Shown here one piece after another: positions 8,121 through 16,210 of a stretch of DNA of 64,000 bases (position 1 is the stretch's first letter; each line of letters opens with the position of its first letter). Origin of the DNA: Betaproteobacteria bacterium (GTDB lineage: Bacteria; Pseudomonadota; Gammaproteobacteria; Burkholderiales; CAIKXV01). Below the pieces are notes generated by a model that searched no databases, was not told the origin of the DNA, and saw nothing but the letters and a program-made list of their open reading frames with translations. The position numbers and the translations under genes were made by a program. The DNA lies in the NCBI GenBank assembly GCA_947458265.1, contig CANGYF010000010.1, forward strand, positions 62,001 through 126,000, read 5' to 3'.

Positions 8121-8728
8121 ATGGCAAGTCGGCCGCCAGCCGGCGCAGGTTGCTCGCTTCGGGGGGCGCGGTGGCGGGCGCGCTGGCCCTGCGCTGGCCT
8201 GCGGCGACGCTGGTTGCGGGAGGGGCCCCAGTGGTGGCGGCCGCCGCGACCGTGAACCATGCGCTGTCGCGCCTGCCGCCGCTGGTGCTTGCACAGTCGG
8301 GCGAATTGCGCCGACTGGGCGCGGGCACCATGCGCTGGTTCGGCCTGCATGTGTACGACGCGGCGCTGTGGGTGCGCGAGGGCGCCTGGGATGCCTCCGA
8401 TATCTTCGCACTCGACATCCTCTATGCGCGCGACATCTCGGGCAAGGCGCTGGCCGATAGCAGCATCACCGAGATGAAGCGCGTCGGCTTCACCGACGAG
8501 GCGCAGCATGCCCGATGGCTGCCGGCGATGGCGCGCATCTTCCCCGACGTCGGCCGTGGCGACCGGCTGGTCGGGCTCAACATCAAGGGCGGAGCGACCT
8601 TCTTCAACCAGGACCGACTGCTCGGCAGCATCGACGACCCGGTGTTCGCCCGTGCCTTCTTCGCGATCTGGCTCGATCCGCGCACGCGCGAACCACAGCT
8701 GCGCAATCGCCTGCTCGGCACGGCCTGA
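8117..8728 (+). CDS. chalcone-isomerase-like periplasmic protein
   Basis: A 203-residue protein with an N-terminal twin-arginine-like signal (SRRRLLASGG, then a hydrophobic run to about residue 45) and a chalcone-isomerase-like fold. RWFGLHVYDAALW (about 75-87) is typical of the bacterial family, which has no flavonoid substrate and whose function is unknown. The ATG at 8117 overlaps the methyltransferase stop. It is a standard companion of Cfa-like and DUF1365 genes, and may bind fatty acids in the periplasm; fatty-acid binding is known for plant relatives, the role here is inference. Confidence 0.8.
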   Translation: MNGKSAASRRRLLASGGAVAGALALRWPAATLVAGGAPVVAAAATVNHALSRLPPLVLAQSGELRRLGAGTMRWFGLHVYDAALWVREGAWDASDIFALDILYARDISGKALADSSITEMKRVGFTDEAQHARWLPAMARIFPDVGRGDRLVGLNIKGGATFFNQDRLLGSIDDPVFARAFFAIWLDPRTREPQLRNRLLGTA

Positions 8729-8729
8729 C

Positions 8730-10025
8730 ATGCCTGCACCGGCGCATACCAGGCAGGCCGTCCAGGAGCGGCTCGCAACGTCGCAACTGGCGGCCTACAG
8801 CCTGTTCAGCGTGCCGCTGCTGATGACTGCGCTGCCGATCAACATCCTCCTGCCAGCCTTCTACAACGAGCGCACCGGCCTGTCGCTGTCTGTCATCGGG
8901 ATCGTGTTCTTCCTCACGCGGCTGGTCGATGCGGTCGCCGACCCACTGCTCGGGGCCTGGGTCGATGCGCAGAAGCAGCGCGCCTCCTACCTGCCGCCGG
9001 TGCTGATCGGCGCGCCGGTGCTTGCACTGGGCTTCGCGCTGCTGCTGCAGCCGCCGGCTGGCCTGGGCGAGGCGGCGGCCGCAGGCTGGCTCACCCTCAC
9101 GCTGGTGGCTGCCTATGTCGGCTACTCGCTGGCGATCGTCGCCTACCAGGCCTGGGGATCGGAACTCGCCCATGACGATGCCGGGCGTGCACGCATCACC
9201 GGTGCACGCGAGGGCGCAGGCCTGGTCGGCGTGCTGGTCGGGGCGGTGCTGCCCCAGGTGCTCGGGATGGCCGCGCTGGTCGCGGTGTTCATCGCCGCGC
9301 TGCTGCTGTCGCTGCTGCTGCTCGCCCGCTTCGCGCCGCGGCCTGCGCGCCGGGACGCGCCGCCAGACGGCCTGCGCGGCAATCCGTTCTCGGCCTTCGT
9401 CGTGCCGCTGGCCAGCAGCCGGTTCCGCTGGCTGCTCCTGGTGTTCGCGCTCAATGCGATCGCGCCGTCGATCACCGCGACGGTGTTCCAGTTCTTCGTC
9501 GCCGACCGGCTCGGTCTGGCTGATAAGGTGCCCGCCTTCCTCGCGCTGTACTTCATCGCTGGCGCGGCGAGCATGCCGCTGTGGATGAAGCTTGCCACCC
9601 GTTTCAGCCTGCACGTGGTCTGGCTGGTGGGGATGGTGGCCGCGGTGGCTGCCTTCGTCTGGGCGTACTGGCTCGATGCCGGCGCGCTGTGGGGCTTCGC
9701 GGCGATCTGCGTGCTGTCCGGCTTCGCTTTCGGCGCAGACCTCGCGCTGCCGCCGGCGCTGCTTGCGCGCGTGGTCGATGCCAACGGCCATGGCGGCCAG
9801 CGCGAAGGCGCCTACTTCGGCCTGTGGAACTTCGTGAACAAGCTGACCCTGGCCATCGCCGGCGGCATCGCCCTGCCGCTGCTGGAAGGGCTGGGCTATG
9901 TCGCCGGTTCGCAGGACGCCACGGCGCTGTCCGCGCTCGCGTTCACCTATGCCATCGTCCCCTGTGCGCTCAAGCTCGTCGCCGCCGCGCTGCTGTGGTC
10001 GGCCTGGCGCAATGCCCGTTTCTGA
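8730..10025 (+). CDS. MFS transporter of the GPH (sugar/cation symporter-like) family
   Basis: A 431-residue inner-membrane protein with about 12 hydrophobic segments. LTRLVDAVADPLLGAWVDA (about 61-79) is the conserved loop of the glycoside-pentoside-hexuronide:cation symporter family. The start is the ATG at 8730, one base after the preceding stop; longer readings upstream run through the neighbouring gene. Family members import sugars or similar solutes, but relatives in Cfa/DUF1365 clusters have no known substrate. Its place inside the operon suggests export or flipping of a lipid-related compound, which is speculative. Confidence 0.82.
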   Translation: MPAPAHTRQAVQERLATSQLAAYSLFSVPLLMTALPINILLPAFYNERTGLSLSVIGIVFFLTRLVDAVADPLLGAWVDAQKQRASYLPPVLIGAPVLALGFALLLQPPAGLGEAAAAGWLTLTLVAAYVGYSLAIVAYQAWGSELAHDDAGRARITGAREGAGLVGVLVGAVLPQVLGMAALVAVFIAALLLSLLLLARFAPRPARRDAPPDGLRGNPFSAFVVPLASSRFRWLLLVFALNAIAPSITATVFQFFVADRLGLADKVPAFLALYFIAGAASMPLWMKLATRFSLHVVWLVGMVAAVAAFVWAYWLDAGALWGFAAICVLSGFAFGADLALPPALLARVVDANGHGGQREGAYFGLWNFVNKLTLAIAGGIALPLLEGLGYVAGSQDATALSALAFTYAIVPCALKLVAAALLWSAWRNARF

Positions 10026-10086
10026 GTGTCCGGCCCTGGTCGGCCGTTCCAGCCCGCCTGTTCCTGATCCTTCCCGGAGGTCCCCG

Positions 10087-10656
10087 ATGAATGCAACCGT
10101 TTCCCGCTTCCTGCCCGCGCGCCTGGCGTACGGTCTGCGCGCACTGCTTGCCGCGGTGATGGCGGCGATGCTCGCAGGCTGTGCAGCGGTCGATCCGCAG
10201 GTCTATTCCGCCGAGAAGCCGATGCTCGACCTGAAGACCTACTTCAACGGCACGCTGGTCGGCCATGGCATGTTCCAGAGCCGATCTGGCAAGGTCGAGC
10301 GGCGCTTCGTGGTGACCATCGATGCGAAGTGGGAGGGCGACGTCGGTACCCTCGACGAGCGCTTCGAGTGGTCCGACGGCGAGAAGCAGCGCCGGGTATG
10401 GAAGATCACCCGGACCGGCGAGGGCACCTACACCGGTACCGCGGACGACGTGGTCGGCACCGCCCAGGGCCGAGCGGCGGGTAATGCGCTGTACTGGACC
10501 TACACGCTCGCACTGCCGGTGTCCGGCCGCACCTGGCATGTGCGCTTCGACGACTGGATGTACCTGATCGACGACAAGGTCATGCTCAACACCGCCGTGA
10601 TGAGCAAGTGGGGCATCCGCCTCGGCCAGGTCACGCTGAGCTTCACCCGCAAATGA
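10087..10656 (+). CDS. DUF3833 lipoprotein
   Basis: A 189-residue predicted lipoprotein with lipobox MLAGC ending at Cys33, then a soluble domain matching DUF3833. The mature part is rich in beta strands and includes LKTYFNGTLVGHGMFQSRSG, a lipocalin-like opening. The ATG at 10087 follows CGGAGG by about seven bases, a good ribosome site. It ends in an ATGA overlap with the DUF3429 gene. The family is a regular member of these clusters; carrying or binding modified lipids between membranes is a guess. Confidence 0.82.
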   Translation: MNATVSRFLPARLAYGLRALLAAVMAAMLAGCAAVDPQVYSAEKPMLDLKTYFNGTLVGHGMFQSRSGKVERRFVVTIDAKWEGDVGTLDERFEWSDGEKQRRVWKITRTGEGTYTGTADDVVGTAQGRAAGNALYWTYTLALPVSGRTWHVRFDDWMYLIDDKVMLNTAVMSKWGIRLGQVTLSFTRK

Positions 10657-11117
10657 ACCTGGCCGCGAACCTGCGCGACGCGCCGGCAGCGGCGCTGTGG
10701 CCCGGGCTTGCCGGCCTGCTGCCGTTCCTGGCGTGTGCGCTGCTGCCGCTGGCCACCGATGCGGCCTGGCATCCATTGCAGCAGCAGGCACTGGTGGCCT
10801 ATGGGGCGCTGATCCTGACCTTCGTCGGCGCCATCCACTGGGGCATCGCACTGATGGCGCCGCGGCAGCCGGCCGCCGGCGCCTGTTTCGCCTGGTCGGT
10901 GGTTCCTGCGCTGTGGGGATGGCTCGCGCTGTTCCCGTCCTTCGTCGTGTCGCTGGCCCTGCTCGGCGCGGGCTTCATCGTGCAGCTGGCCGTGGACTAC
11001 CGCGTCGCGGCCGTGTTCGGCCTGCCTGCGTGGTACCTTGCGCTCCGCTCGCTGCTGACCTCCGGCGTGCTGCTGTCGCTGTTGCTGGCTTCTCTGGCTG
11101 CAGCGCTCGCCGGCTGA
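10653..11117 (+). CDS. DUF3429 membrane protein
   Basis: A 154-residue inner-membrane protein with four to five hydrophobic helices. GLAGLLPFLACALLP comes near the N-terminus, and YGALILTFVGAIHWGIAL (about 50-67), with the motif GAIHWG, is characteristic of DUF3429. Function unknown. Its start overlaps the DUF3833 stop. In related clusters this slot is often filled by another small membrane protein, so its exact partner role is unclear. Confidence 0.78.
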   Translation: MNLAANLRDAPAAALWPGLAGLLPFLACALLPLATDAAWHPLQQQALVAYGALILTFVGAIHWGIALMAPRQPAAGACFAWSVVPALWGWLALFPSFVVSLALLGAGFIVQLAVDYRVAAVFGLPAWYLALRSLLTSGVLLSLLLASLAAALAG

Positions 11118-11172
11118 GCGCGCGCATGCACGCCATCACTCCGATCCACGCACCGGGCAAAAACCTGACGCC

Positions 11173-11949
11173 ATGTTGAATGTCCCGATCCAGGACTGGA
11201 AAGGCAAGCGCGTCTGGCTGATCGGTGCCAGCAGCGGCATCGGCCTCGCGCTGGCGAAGGCCCTGATCGCCCGCGGCGCCAGGGTGGCGGTGTCGGCGCG
11301 CAATGGCACTGCGCTGCACGAACTGGCGGCCTCCACCAAGCCGGCCAACGTGCTGCCGCTGCCGCTCGATGCGACGTCCCTCGACCAGCTCGAGTCGGCG
11401 TTGCGCGAGATGGTCGATGCATGGGGCGGCATCGACGTCGCGCTGTTCCTGCAGGGCACGCACGAACCGGTGCGTGCATGGACGCTGGATTCCGCGGTCG
11501 CACACCGCCTGGTCGACACCAACCTGCTGTCGGTGCTCGACGCGCTCGCAGTGGTGCTGCCGCAGATGCTGCGCCAGGGCAACGGCGGCATCGCGATCTG
11601 CTCGTCGGTGGCCGGCTACCGCGGCCTGCCCACCAGCCTGGTCTACGGCGCAACCAAGGCCGCGCTGATCAACCTCGCCGAGACGCTCTACATGGACCTC
11701 GCGCCGCGCGGCATCGGCGTGTGGATCGTCAACCCCGGTTTCGTGAAGACGCCGCTGACCGACCGCAACGAGTTCACGATGCCAGCGCTGATCAGCGCCG
11801 AGGAGGCTGCCTCGCAGATCATCGCCGGCCTGGCGAGCGGTCGTTTCGAGATCCACTTCCCGAAACGGTTCACGCGCTGGCTCAAGCTGCTCCGGCTGCT
11901 GCCCTACGGGCTGTACTTCCGGCTGGTGCGCCGACTGACCGGACTGTGA
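11173..11949 (+). CDS. short-chain dehydrogenase/reductase
   Basis: A 258-residue classical SDR. The nucleotide-binding motif GASSGIG is at residues 18-24, the catalytic Ser is in CSSVAGYRG, and the YGATK tyrosine/lysine pair is near 158-162. The final 30 residues are basic and hydrophobic (KLLRLLPYGLYFRLVRR), which suggests membrane association, consistent with a lipid-like substrate. It follows DUF3429 after 55 bp and precedes the SnoaL-like gene by 7 bp. NAD(P)H-dependent reduction or oxidation of an acyl-chain intermediate is inferred. Confidence 0.88.
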   Translation: MLNVPIQDWKGKRVWLIGASSGIGLALAKALIARGARVAVSARNGTALHELAASTKPANVLPLPLDATSLDQLESALREMVDAWGGIDVALFLQGTHEPVRAWTLDSAVAHRLVDTNLLSVLDALAVVLPQMLRQGNGGIAICSSVAGYRGLPTSLVYGATKAALINLAETLYMDLAPRGIGVWIVNPGFVKTPLTDRNEFTMPALISAEEAASQIIAGLASGRFEIHFPKRFTRWLKLLRLLPYGLYFRLVRRLTGL

Positions 11950-11956
11950 GCAGGCC

Positions 11957-12397
11957 ATGAGCAGGATGGATACCCATGTCGCACTGGCACGCGTCGAAGC
12001 CCTGTACTCGGGGCTGGCACCGGGCCGCACCGGCGAGTTGCGCGATGCCTACTCGGCCGATGCGTACTTCCGCGATCCGTTCAACGAGGTGCGCGGGCCG
12101 GAGGCGATCGAACGCATCTTCGTGCACATGTTCCAGCAGTTGGACTCGCCGCGCTTCGTGGTCATCGAGCGCGCGGTCGACGGCGATACCGCCTGGCTCA
12201 CCTGGGACCTCGAGTACCGGATGAAGCCGGGCCAGCCGATGCGCCGCATCCACGGCGCATCGCAGTTGCGCTTCGATGCCGACGGACGCGTGCGCCACCA
12301 CCGGGACTACTGGGATGCAGCGGGCGAACTGTACGAGACCTTCCCGCTGCTCGGCGGCCTGCTGCGGATGCTCAGGAAGCGCCTGGGCGCCAGCTGA
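11957..12397 (+). CDS. SnoaL/NTF2-like protein
   Basis: A 146-residue cone-shaped alpha+beta barrel protein of the nuclear-transport-factor-2 superfamily. It opens with a helical segment, then DAYFRDPFNEVRGPEAIERIF (split between about 34-54) and RVRHHRDYWDAAGELYE near the end, both typical of SnoaL_2 domains. Such proteins are either enzymes acting on small hydrophobic molecules or ligand-binding subunits. It is the last gene of the rightward operon, and ends 9 bp from the convergent BON lipoprotein gene. Catalytic residues cannot be assigned. Confidence 0.8.
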   Translation: MSRMDTHVALARVEALYSGLAPGRTGELRDAYSADAYFRDPFNEVRGPEAIERIFVHMFQQLDSPRFVVIERAVDGDTAWLTWDLEYRMKPGQPMRRIHGASQLRFDADGRVRHHRDYWDAAGELYETFPLLGGLLRMLRKRLGAS

Positions 12398-12406
12398 GCC
12401 TCCGCG

Positions 12407-13030
12407 TCACTTCGGCGGCGCTGCTGCCGGCTCGACCGGCGGGCGCTTGATCAGCTCGAACACTCGCACCACGCGCGTGACGCCACTGGTGGTGCGTGCG
12501 ATATCGGCTGCCTGGTCGGCCTCTGCGGCGGTGACCAGGCCCATCAGGTAGACGACGCCGGCCTCGGTGACCACCTTCACATGGTTGGCCTGTACCCGCG
12601 GATCCTTGCCGCGCGCCTGGTTGTCGACGATGCGTGCCTTGACTCGCCCGGTGATGAACGAATCGTTGCTGCGCGCGGTGAGCGAGCTGGGCCCCGCGAT
12701 CTGCATCTCGTTCTGCACATGGCGCACGTTCGGATAGGCGCGCACCAGCTTCTCGATGCCGGCGCGCACCTGCTCGGTGGTGGCCTCGCCGGTGATCAGT
12801 ACCACGCGGTTGAAGGAGGTGAGGTTGGTGTTCGACACCTTGCCGAACTGCGTGCTGACATCGTTCGCCAGCCGCAGTTCGATGTTCTGGTCGTCGACCA
12901 CGGTGCCGGTGGTGCGCCGGTCGTCCGCGACGAGCACGCCGGTGGCTACGCCACCGACGATCAGCGGCACGCAGCCACTGGCAAGGACTCCGGACAGTGC
13001 GATCGTCAGTGCAGCCAGGCGTCGGTTCAT
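12407..13030 (-). CDS. dual-BON-domain outer-membrane lipoprotein (DolP/YraP-like)
   Basis: A 207-residue lipoprotein. The signal peptide ends in the lipobox LASGC at Cys20. It is followed by two BON domains (about 45-115 and 120-190), a fold that binds anionic phospholipid in E. coli DolP, where it protects outer-membrane integrity and BAM function. The ATG at 13030 overlaps the SIS gene stop by four bases. The order lpoA-yraN-SIS-BON is the E. coli yraM-yraN-diaA-yraP order, which supports the assignment. Confidence 0.9.
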   Translation of the reverse strand: MNRRLAALTIALSGVLASGCVPLIVGGVATGVLVADDRRTTGTVVDDQNIELRLANDVSTQFGKVSNTNLTSFNRVVLITGEATTEQVRAGIEKLVRAYPNVRHVQNEMQIAGPSSLTARSNDSFITGRVKARIVDNQARGKDPRVQANHVKVVTEAGVVYLMGLVTAAEADQAADIARTTSGVTRVVRVFELIKRPPVEPAAAPPK

Positions 13031-13632
13031 GGTGCCTCCTTGGGGAACATGATCTGGTCTATGGCGTCGCAGATGCAGTGCAGCGCGAGGATGTGGACTT
13101 CCTGTACATGGGCGGTGCTGGCATGCGGCACGCGCAGTTCGATGTCGCCATCGCACAGGCTGCGCCCTATGCTGCCGCCATCGCGGCCGGTCAGTGCCAC
13201 GACCCGCATGCCGGCCGCGCGCGCTGCCTCGATGGCGGCCGCGACGTTCGGCGAATTGCCCGAGGTCGAGATCGCCAGCAGCACGTCGTCCTTTCGGCCC
13301 AGCGCCTGGACCTGCTTGGAGAACACCAGCCGATAGTCGTAGTCGTTCGCGATCGAGGTCAGGGTCGAGCTGTCGGTGGTGAGCGCGATCGCCGCGAGCG
13401 GCGGGCGCTCGCATTCGAAGCGGTTGAGCAGCTCGGCCGCGAAGTGCTGTGCATCGGCGGCCGAGCCGCCATTGCCGCAGGCCAGCACCCGCCCGCCGGC
13501 CACCAGCGTCGCGGCCATCATGCGCCCGGCTGCCAGGATCGGTGCGGCCAGCATGGGGGCGACTTCCCGCTTCAGGCGGGCACTTTCCTCGAATCGTGCG
13601 GTGATGCGATCGAGCAGTTCATTGGGTTCCAT
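13027..13632 (-). CDS. diaA: SIS-domain protein, DiaA/GmhA family
   Basis: A 201-residue sugar-isomerase (SIS) protein. CGNGGSAADAQHFAAEL (about 52-68) and ISTSGNSPNV (about 112-121) are the phosphosugar-binding loops. HILALHCICDAID near the C-terminus matches both GmhA and DiaA. The position between yraN and a yraP-like gene favours DiaA, which binds DnaA and promotes replication initiation; sedoheptulose-7-phosphate isomerase (GmhA) activity cannot be excluded, since the glutamate and histidine of the isomerase site appear present. Confidence 0.82.
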   Translation of the reverse strand: MEPNELLDRITARFEESARLKREVAPMLAAPILAAGRMMAATLVAGGRVLACGNGGSAADAQHFAAELLNRFECERPPLAAIALTTDSSTLTSIANDYDYRLVFSKQVQALGRKDDVLLAISTSGNSPNVAAAIEAARAAGMRVVALTGRDGGSIGRSLCDGDIELRVPHASTAHVQEVHILALHCICDAIDQIMFPKEAP

Positions 13633-13702
13633 CCACCCATTCTACGACGCAACACGCGGGCAGGCATCGTCGCGGCCGGTTGCGCCAGGACGGTCCCGCG
13701 CC

Positions 13703-13729
13703 GTCGGTCAGGCGCTGTCGGTCAGGCGC
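13703..13729. repeat. 14-bp tandem repeat at the yraN stop codon
   Basis: GTCGGTCAGGCGC occurs at 13703-13715 and again at 13717-13729, separated by one T (14-bp unit). The second copy contains the yraN stop (TCA at 13722-13724 on the plus strand), so the end of the gene appears duplicated. Confidence 0.75.
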
Positions 13730-14084
13730 CGGGCTGGAAGGCATCGCGGATCCACTCGAGCTGCCCGGCCTCGATCAGCACGACATCGAAGCGGCAGGGC
13801 TGCGCTGTGCAATGCATCACCTGGCGGTAGAACTCCGCTGCCCGGGCCAGCCGCAGCTGCTTGGCCGGGGTGATGCTCGCTGCGGCGCCGCCGAATGCCG
13901 ACGATGCACGACGGCGTACCTCGACGAACACCAGCGTGCCATCGGTGTCGCGGGCGACGATGTCGAGCTCGCCGGCACGGCAGCGCCAGTTACGCGACAG
14001 CACGCGCAGGCCTGCACGGGCCAGATGCGCGGCTGCGAGAGCCTCTCCTTCCGCGCCATCGGCTTGCCGGGTGGTACGCGCCAT
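13722..14084 (-). CDS. yraN: YraN/UPF0102 nuclease-fold protein
   Basis: A 120-residue member of UPF0102 with a restriction-endonuclease-like fold. CRAGELDIVARD (about 34-45) and FVEVRRR (about 52-58) carry the Glu/Asp and E-x-R/K positions of the predicted metal site. The family's exact role is unsettled; Holliday-junction or recombination nucleases are suggested by fold. It lies 11 bp after lpoA and about 90 bp before the SIS gene, in the conserved order for this locus. Confidence 0.92.
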   Translation of the reverse strand: MARTTRQADGAEGEALAAAHLARAGLRVLSRNWRCRAGELDIVARDTDGTLVFVEVRRRASSAFGGAAASITPAKQLRLARAAEFYRQVMHCTAQPCRFDVVLIEAGQLEWIRDAFQPGA

Positions 14085-14095
14085 CGGAAGGGTCG

Positions 14096-15289
14096 CTACC
14101 TGCGTTCGGTGCCCGGCACCAGCTGCCCCTGCCAGACCTGCGCCGATACCGGCTCGCGCACCAGCCAGTTGCCGCGCTCGAGCGTGATGCGGCCGGTGAC
14201 GCCGTCTAGCGACAGCCCGGGCAGGATGCCGCGTTCGACCGCGAGTTCGGCCAGCCGGTAGGCGTCTATGCCCAGCGCGTACAGGCGTTCGTTCTCGGGC
14301 GCGAGCGCCGGCTGGCTGCGCGGGAACACCATCACCGCGGCATGGTCCGGCTCGAGCAGCCAGGGCATGTCGAGCAGGCGGGTGCCGTTGAGGTCAGTGT
14401 TGGCATTCGGGTCGATCGGGCCGGACCACAGCTGTGAGGTGGCATAGGTGGGCAACTGCTTGTCCAGGAAAGGGCGCACGGCTCGTGCCGTCGGCAGGTC
14501 GGCGGCGATGAACACCATGTCCGCGCCCTGGCTGGCGGTAGTTGCGCGCATCCGGTTCATCGCGGCGAGGTCGGTGACGGCTGCGTGCTGGCCGGCGATG
14601 GTGCCACCGCCCTCGGAGAAGGCTTCGATGAAGGCCTGCTGCAGGCGGCGCGAGAATGCGTTGGGCTGGGTCAGGACCAGCGCGCGGCGAAGCCCGTCGC
14701 GCAGGGCAAGCCGCGCGACCTGGCGCGCTTCCGCCTCCGTCGACAGGCCGAACAGGAACAGGTTGCGCGCCAGGCGGGGATCGCCTTCCACGATGTTCAG
14801 CGCCAGCGTCGGCACGATCACCGGTGCGCTCGACGCCAGGCCGTTGGCGAGCGCGGTGACCTGGTCGCGGATCAGCGGACCGACAATCGCCTGCGCATCG
14901 GCAGCGAGGGCATGGTTGTAGCTGGCGATCACGTCGTTCGGCTGGTCGCCGATCGGGATGAAGCGCAGGTCGATACGCGCCTTCGCCGCAGACTGCGCCC
15001 ATGCGGCTGCGATGCCGTTGCGTACGTGGGTGGCCGCGCGTCCGAACACCGGGGATTCCAGCGGCAGCAGCACGGCGACGATACGCGCACCTGCCGCCGC
15101 GGGTGCGGCTGCGGCCTGCAGGGGTGCACTGGTTGCCGGGGCACGGGCGCCCTGCGCAACCGGCGACGGCTGGGCGGCGACAATCCCGATCCCGGCCAAT
15201 GAAAGCGCAGCAGCGGACAGCACGCTGGTCACCAGGGTGCGGATGCCGCAGACTTGGCGGCGCAACGCGAGGACTACGAGATGCAGCAT
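14096..15289 (-). CDS. lpoA: LpoA-like penicillin-binding-protein activator
   Basis: A 397-residue periplasmic protein with the C-terminal periplasmic-binding-protein fold of LpoA/LppC. The N-terminus is basic, then hydrophobic (about 20-40), with no lipobox cysteine, so it looks secreted rather than lipid-anchored, unlike E. coli LpoA. IVAVLLPLESPVFGRAATHV near residue 70 starts the binding fold. The family stimulates PBP1a-type transpeptidases. The N-terminal TPR-like half of E. coli LpoA is absent, as in other short betaproteobacterial versions. The start codon overlaps the divergent rsmI start; a later start within the signal sequence is possible. Confidence 0.85.
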   Translation of the reverse strand: MLHLVVLALRRQVCGIRTLVTSVLSAAALSLAGIGIVAAQPSPVAQGARAPATSAPLQAAAAPAAAGARIVAVLLPLESPVFGRAATHVRNGIAAAWAQSAAKARIDLRFIPIGDQPNDVIASYNHALAADAQAIVGPLIRDQVTALANGLASSAPVIVPTLALNIVEGDPRLARNLFLFGLSTEAEARQVARLALRDGLRRALVLTQPNAFSRRLQQAFIEAFSEGGGTIAGQHAAVTDLAAMNRMRATTASQGADMVFIAADLPTARAVRPFLDKQLPTYATSQLWSGPIDPNANTDLNGTRLLDMPWLLEPDHAAVMVFPRSQPALAPENERLYALGIDAYRLAELAVERGILPGLSLDGVTGRITLERGNWLVREPVSAQVWQGQLVPGTERR

Positions 15290-16162
15290 GAAGGAGAAGA
15301 TCCCGGGCGACCGGCCTCTGGAACGGGCGGATTATATGTGGTGGCCACGCCCATCGGGAACCTGGGCGATCTATCGCCGAGGGCGCGATCGATACTCGAG
15401 GCTGCCGACTGGATAGCCGCCGAGGATACGCGCGTCACCCGCAAGCTGTTCTCGGCAGGCGCGCCAGCACCGCGCGGGCGCATGCTGCCGCTGCATGCCC
15501 ACAATGAGCATGCTCAGGCTGAACGCATCGTCGAACTGCTGCGGGGCAATGCGATGGTCGCGCTGGTCAGCGATGCCGGCACACCCGCGATCAGCGATCC
15601 CGGTGCCACGGTCGTGCGCGCCGCGCGCCTGGCCGGGCAACCGGTGTTCGCCGTGCCCGGGCCGAATGCGGCGATCGCGGCGTTGTCGGTGAGCGGTCTC
15701 GAGCCGTCCGCCTTCCTGTTCTGCGGCTTCCTGCCGGCCACCGGCGAGCGGCGTCGTGGTGCCATCGACGCGGTGCGCCATGTGCCGGCCGCGCTGGTGT
15801 TCTACGAGTCGCCGCATCGGGTGGTCGAGTCGATGGCCGACCTGTGCACGGTGCTCGGCGGGTCGCGCACCGTCGTGATTGCGCGCGAGCTGACCAAGCT
15901 CTTCGAGTCGGTGCATGCCTGCCCGCTCGCCGATGCGGTCGCCTGGCTGGAGGCGGACCCGGATCACCGCCGGGGCGAGTTCGTGCTGGTGGTCGACGAG
16001 CCCGGAGCGGCACCGGCCGCCGGCGACGTGGAGACCGAGCGCGTGCTGGTCGAACTGCTGGCCGAGCTGCCCGCGAGCCGTGCGGCGCACGTGGCATCGC
16101 GCCTGTGCGGCGTGCCGCGCGACCATGCGTACAAGCTCGCGCTCGCGCTGAAGAGCCGCTAA
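15281..16162 (+). CDS. rsmI: 16S rRNA (cytidine1402-2'-O)-methyltransferase
   Basis: Methylates the ribose of C1402 in the decoding centre of 16S rRNA. The product, about 293 residues, shows LYVVATPIGNLGDLSPRA near the N-terminus, AEDTRVTRKL, and LVSDAGTPAISDPG (about 95-108), all hallmarks of RsmI in the tetrapyrrole-methylase fold. The ATG at 15281 overlaps the lpoA start codon by nine bases on the other strand; a GTG in frame near the conserved domain is an alternative if the genes do not overlap. Confidence 0.95.
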   Translation: MQHEGEDPGRPASGTGGLYVVATPIGNLGDLSPRARSILEAADWIAAEDTRVTRKLFSAGAPAPRGRMLPLHAHNEHAQAERIVELLRGNAMVALVSDAGTPAISDPGATVVRAARLAGQPVFAVPGPNAAIAALSVSGLEPSAFLFCGFLPATGERRRGAIDAVRHVPAALVFYESPHRVVESMADLCTVLGGSRTVVIARELTKLFESVHACPLADAVAWLEADPDHRRGEFVLVVDEPGAAPAAGDVETERVLVELLAELPASRAAHVASRLCGVPRDHAYKLALALKSR

Positions 16163-16210
16163 GCTCTTCGCGTTCCGTCCTGTCCCTGCGCTGCCCTCGA
16201 GGATGTCGCC

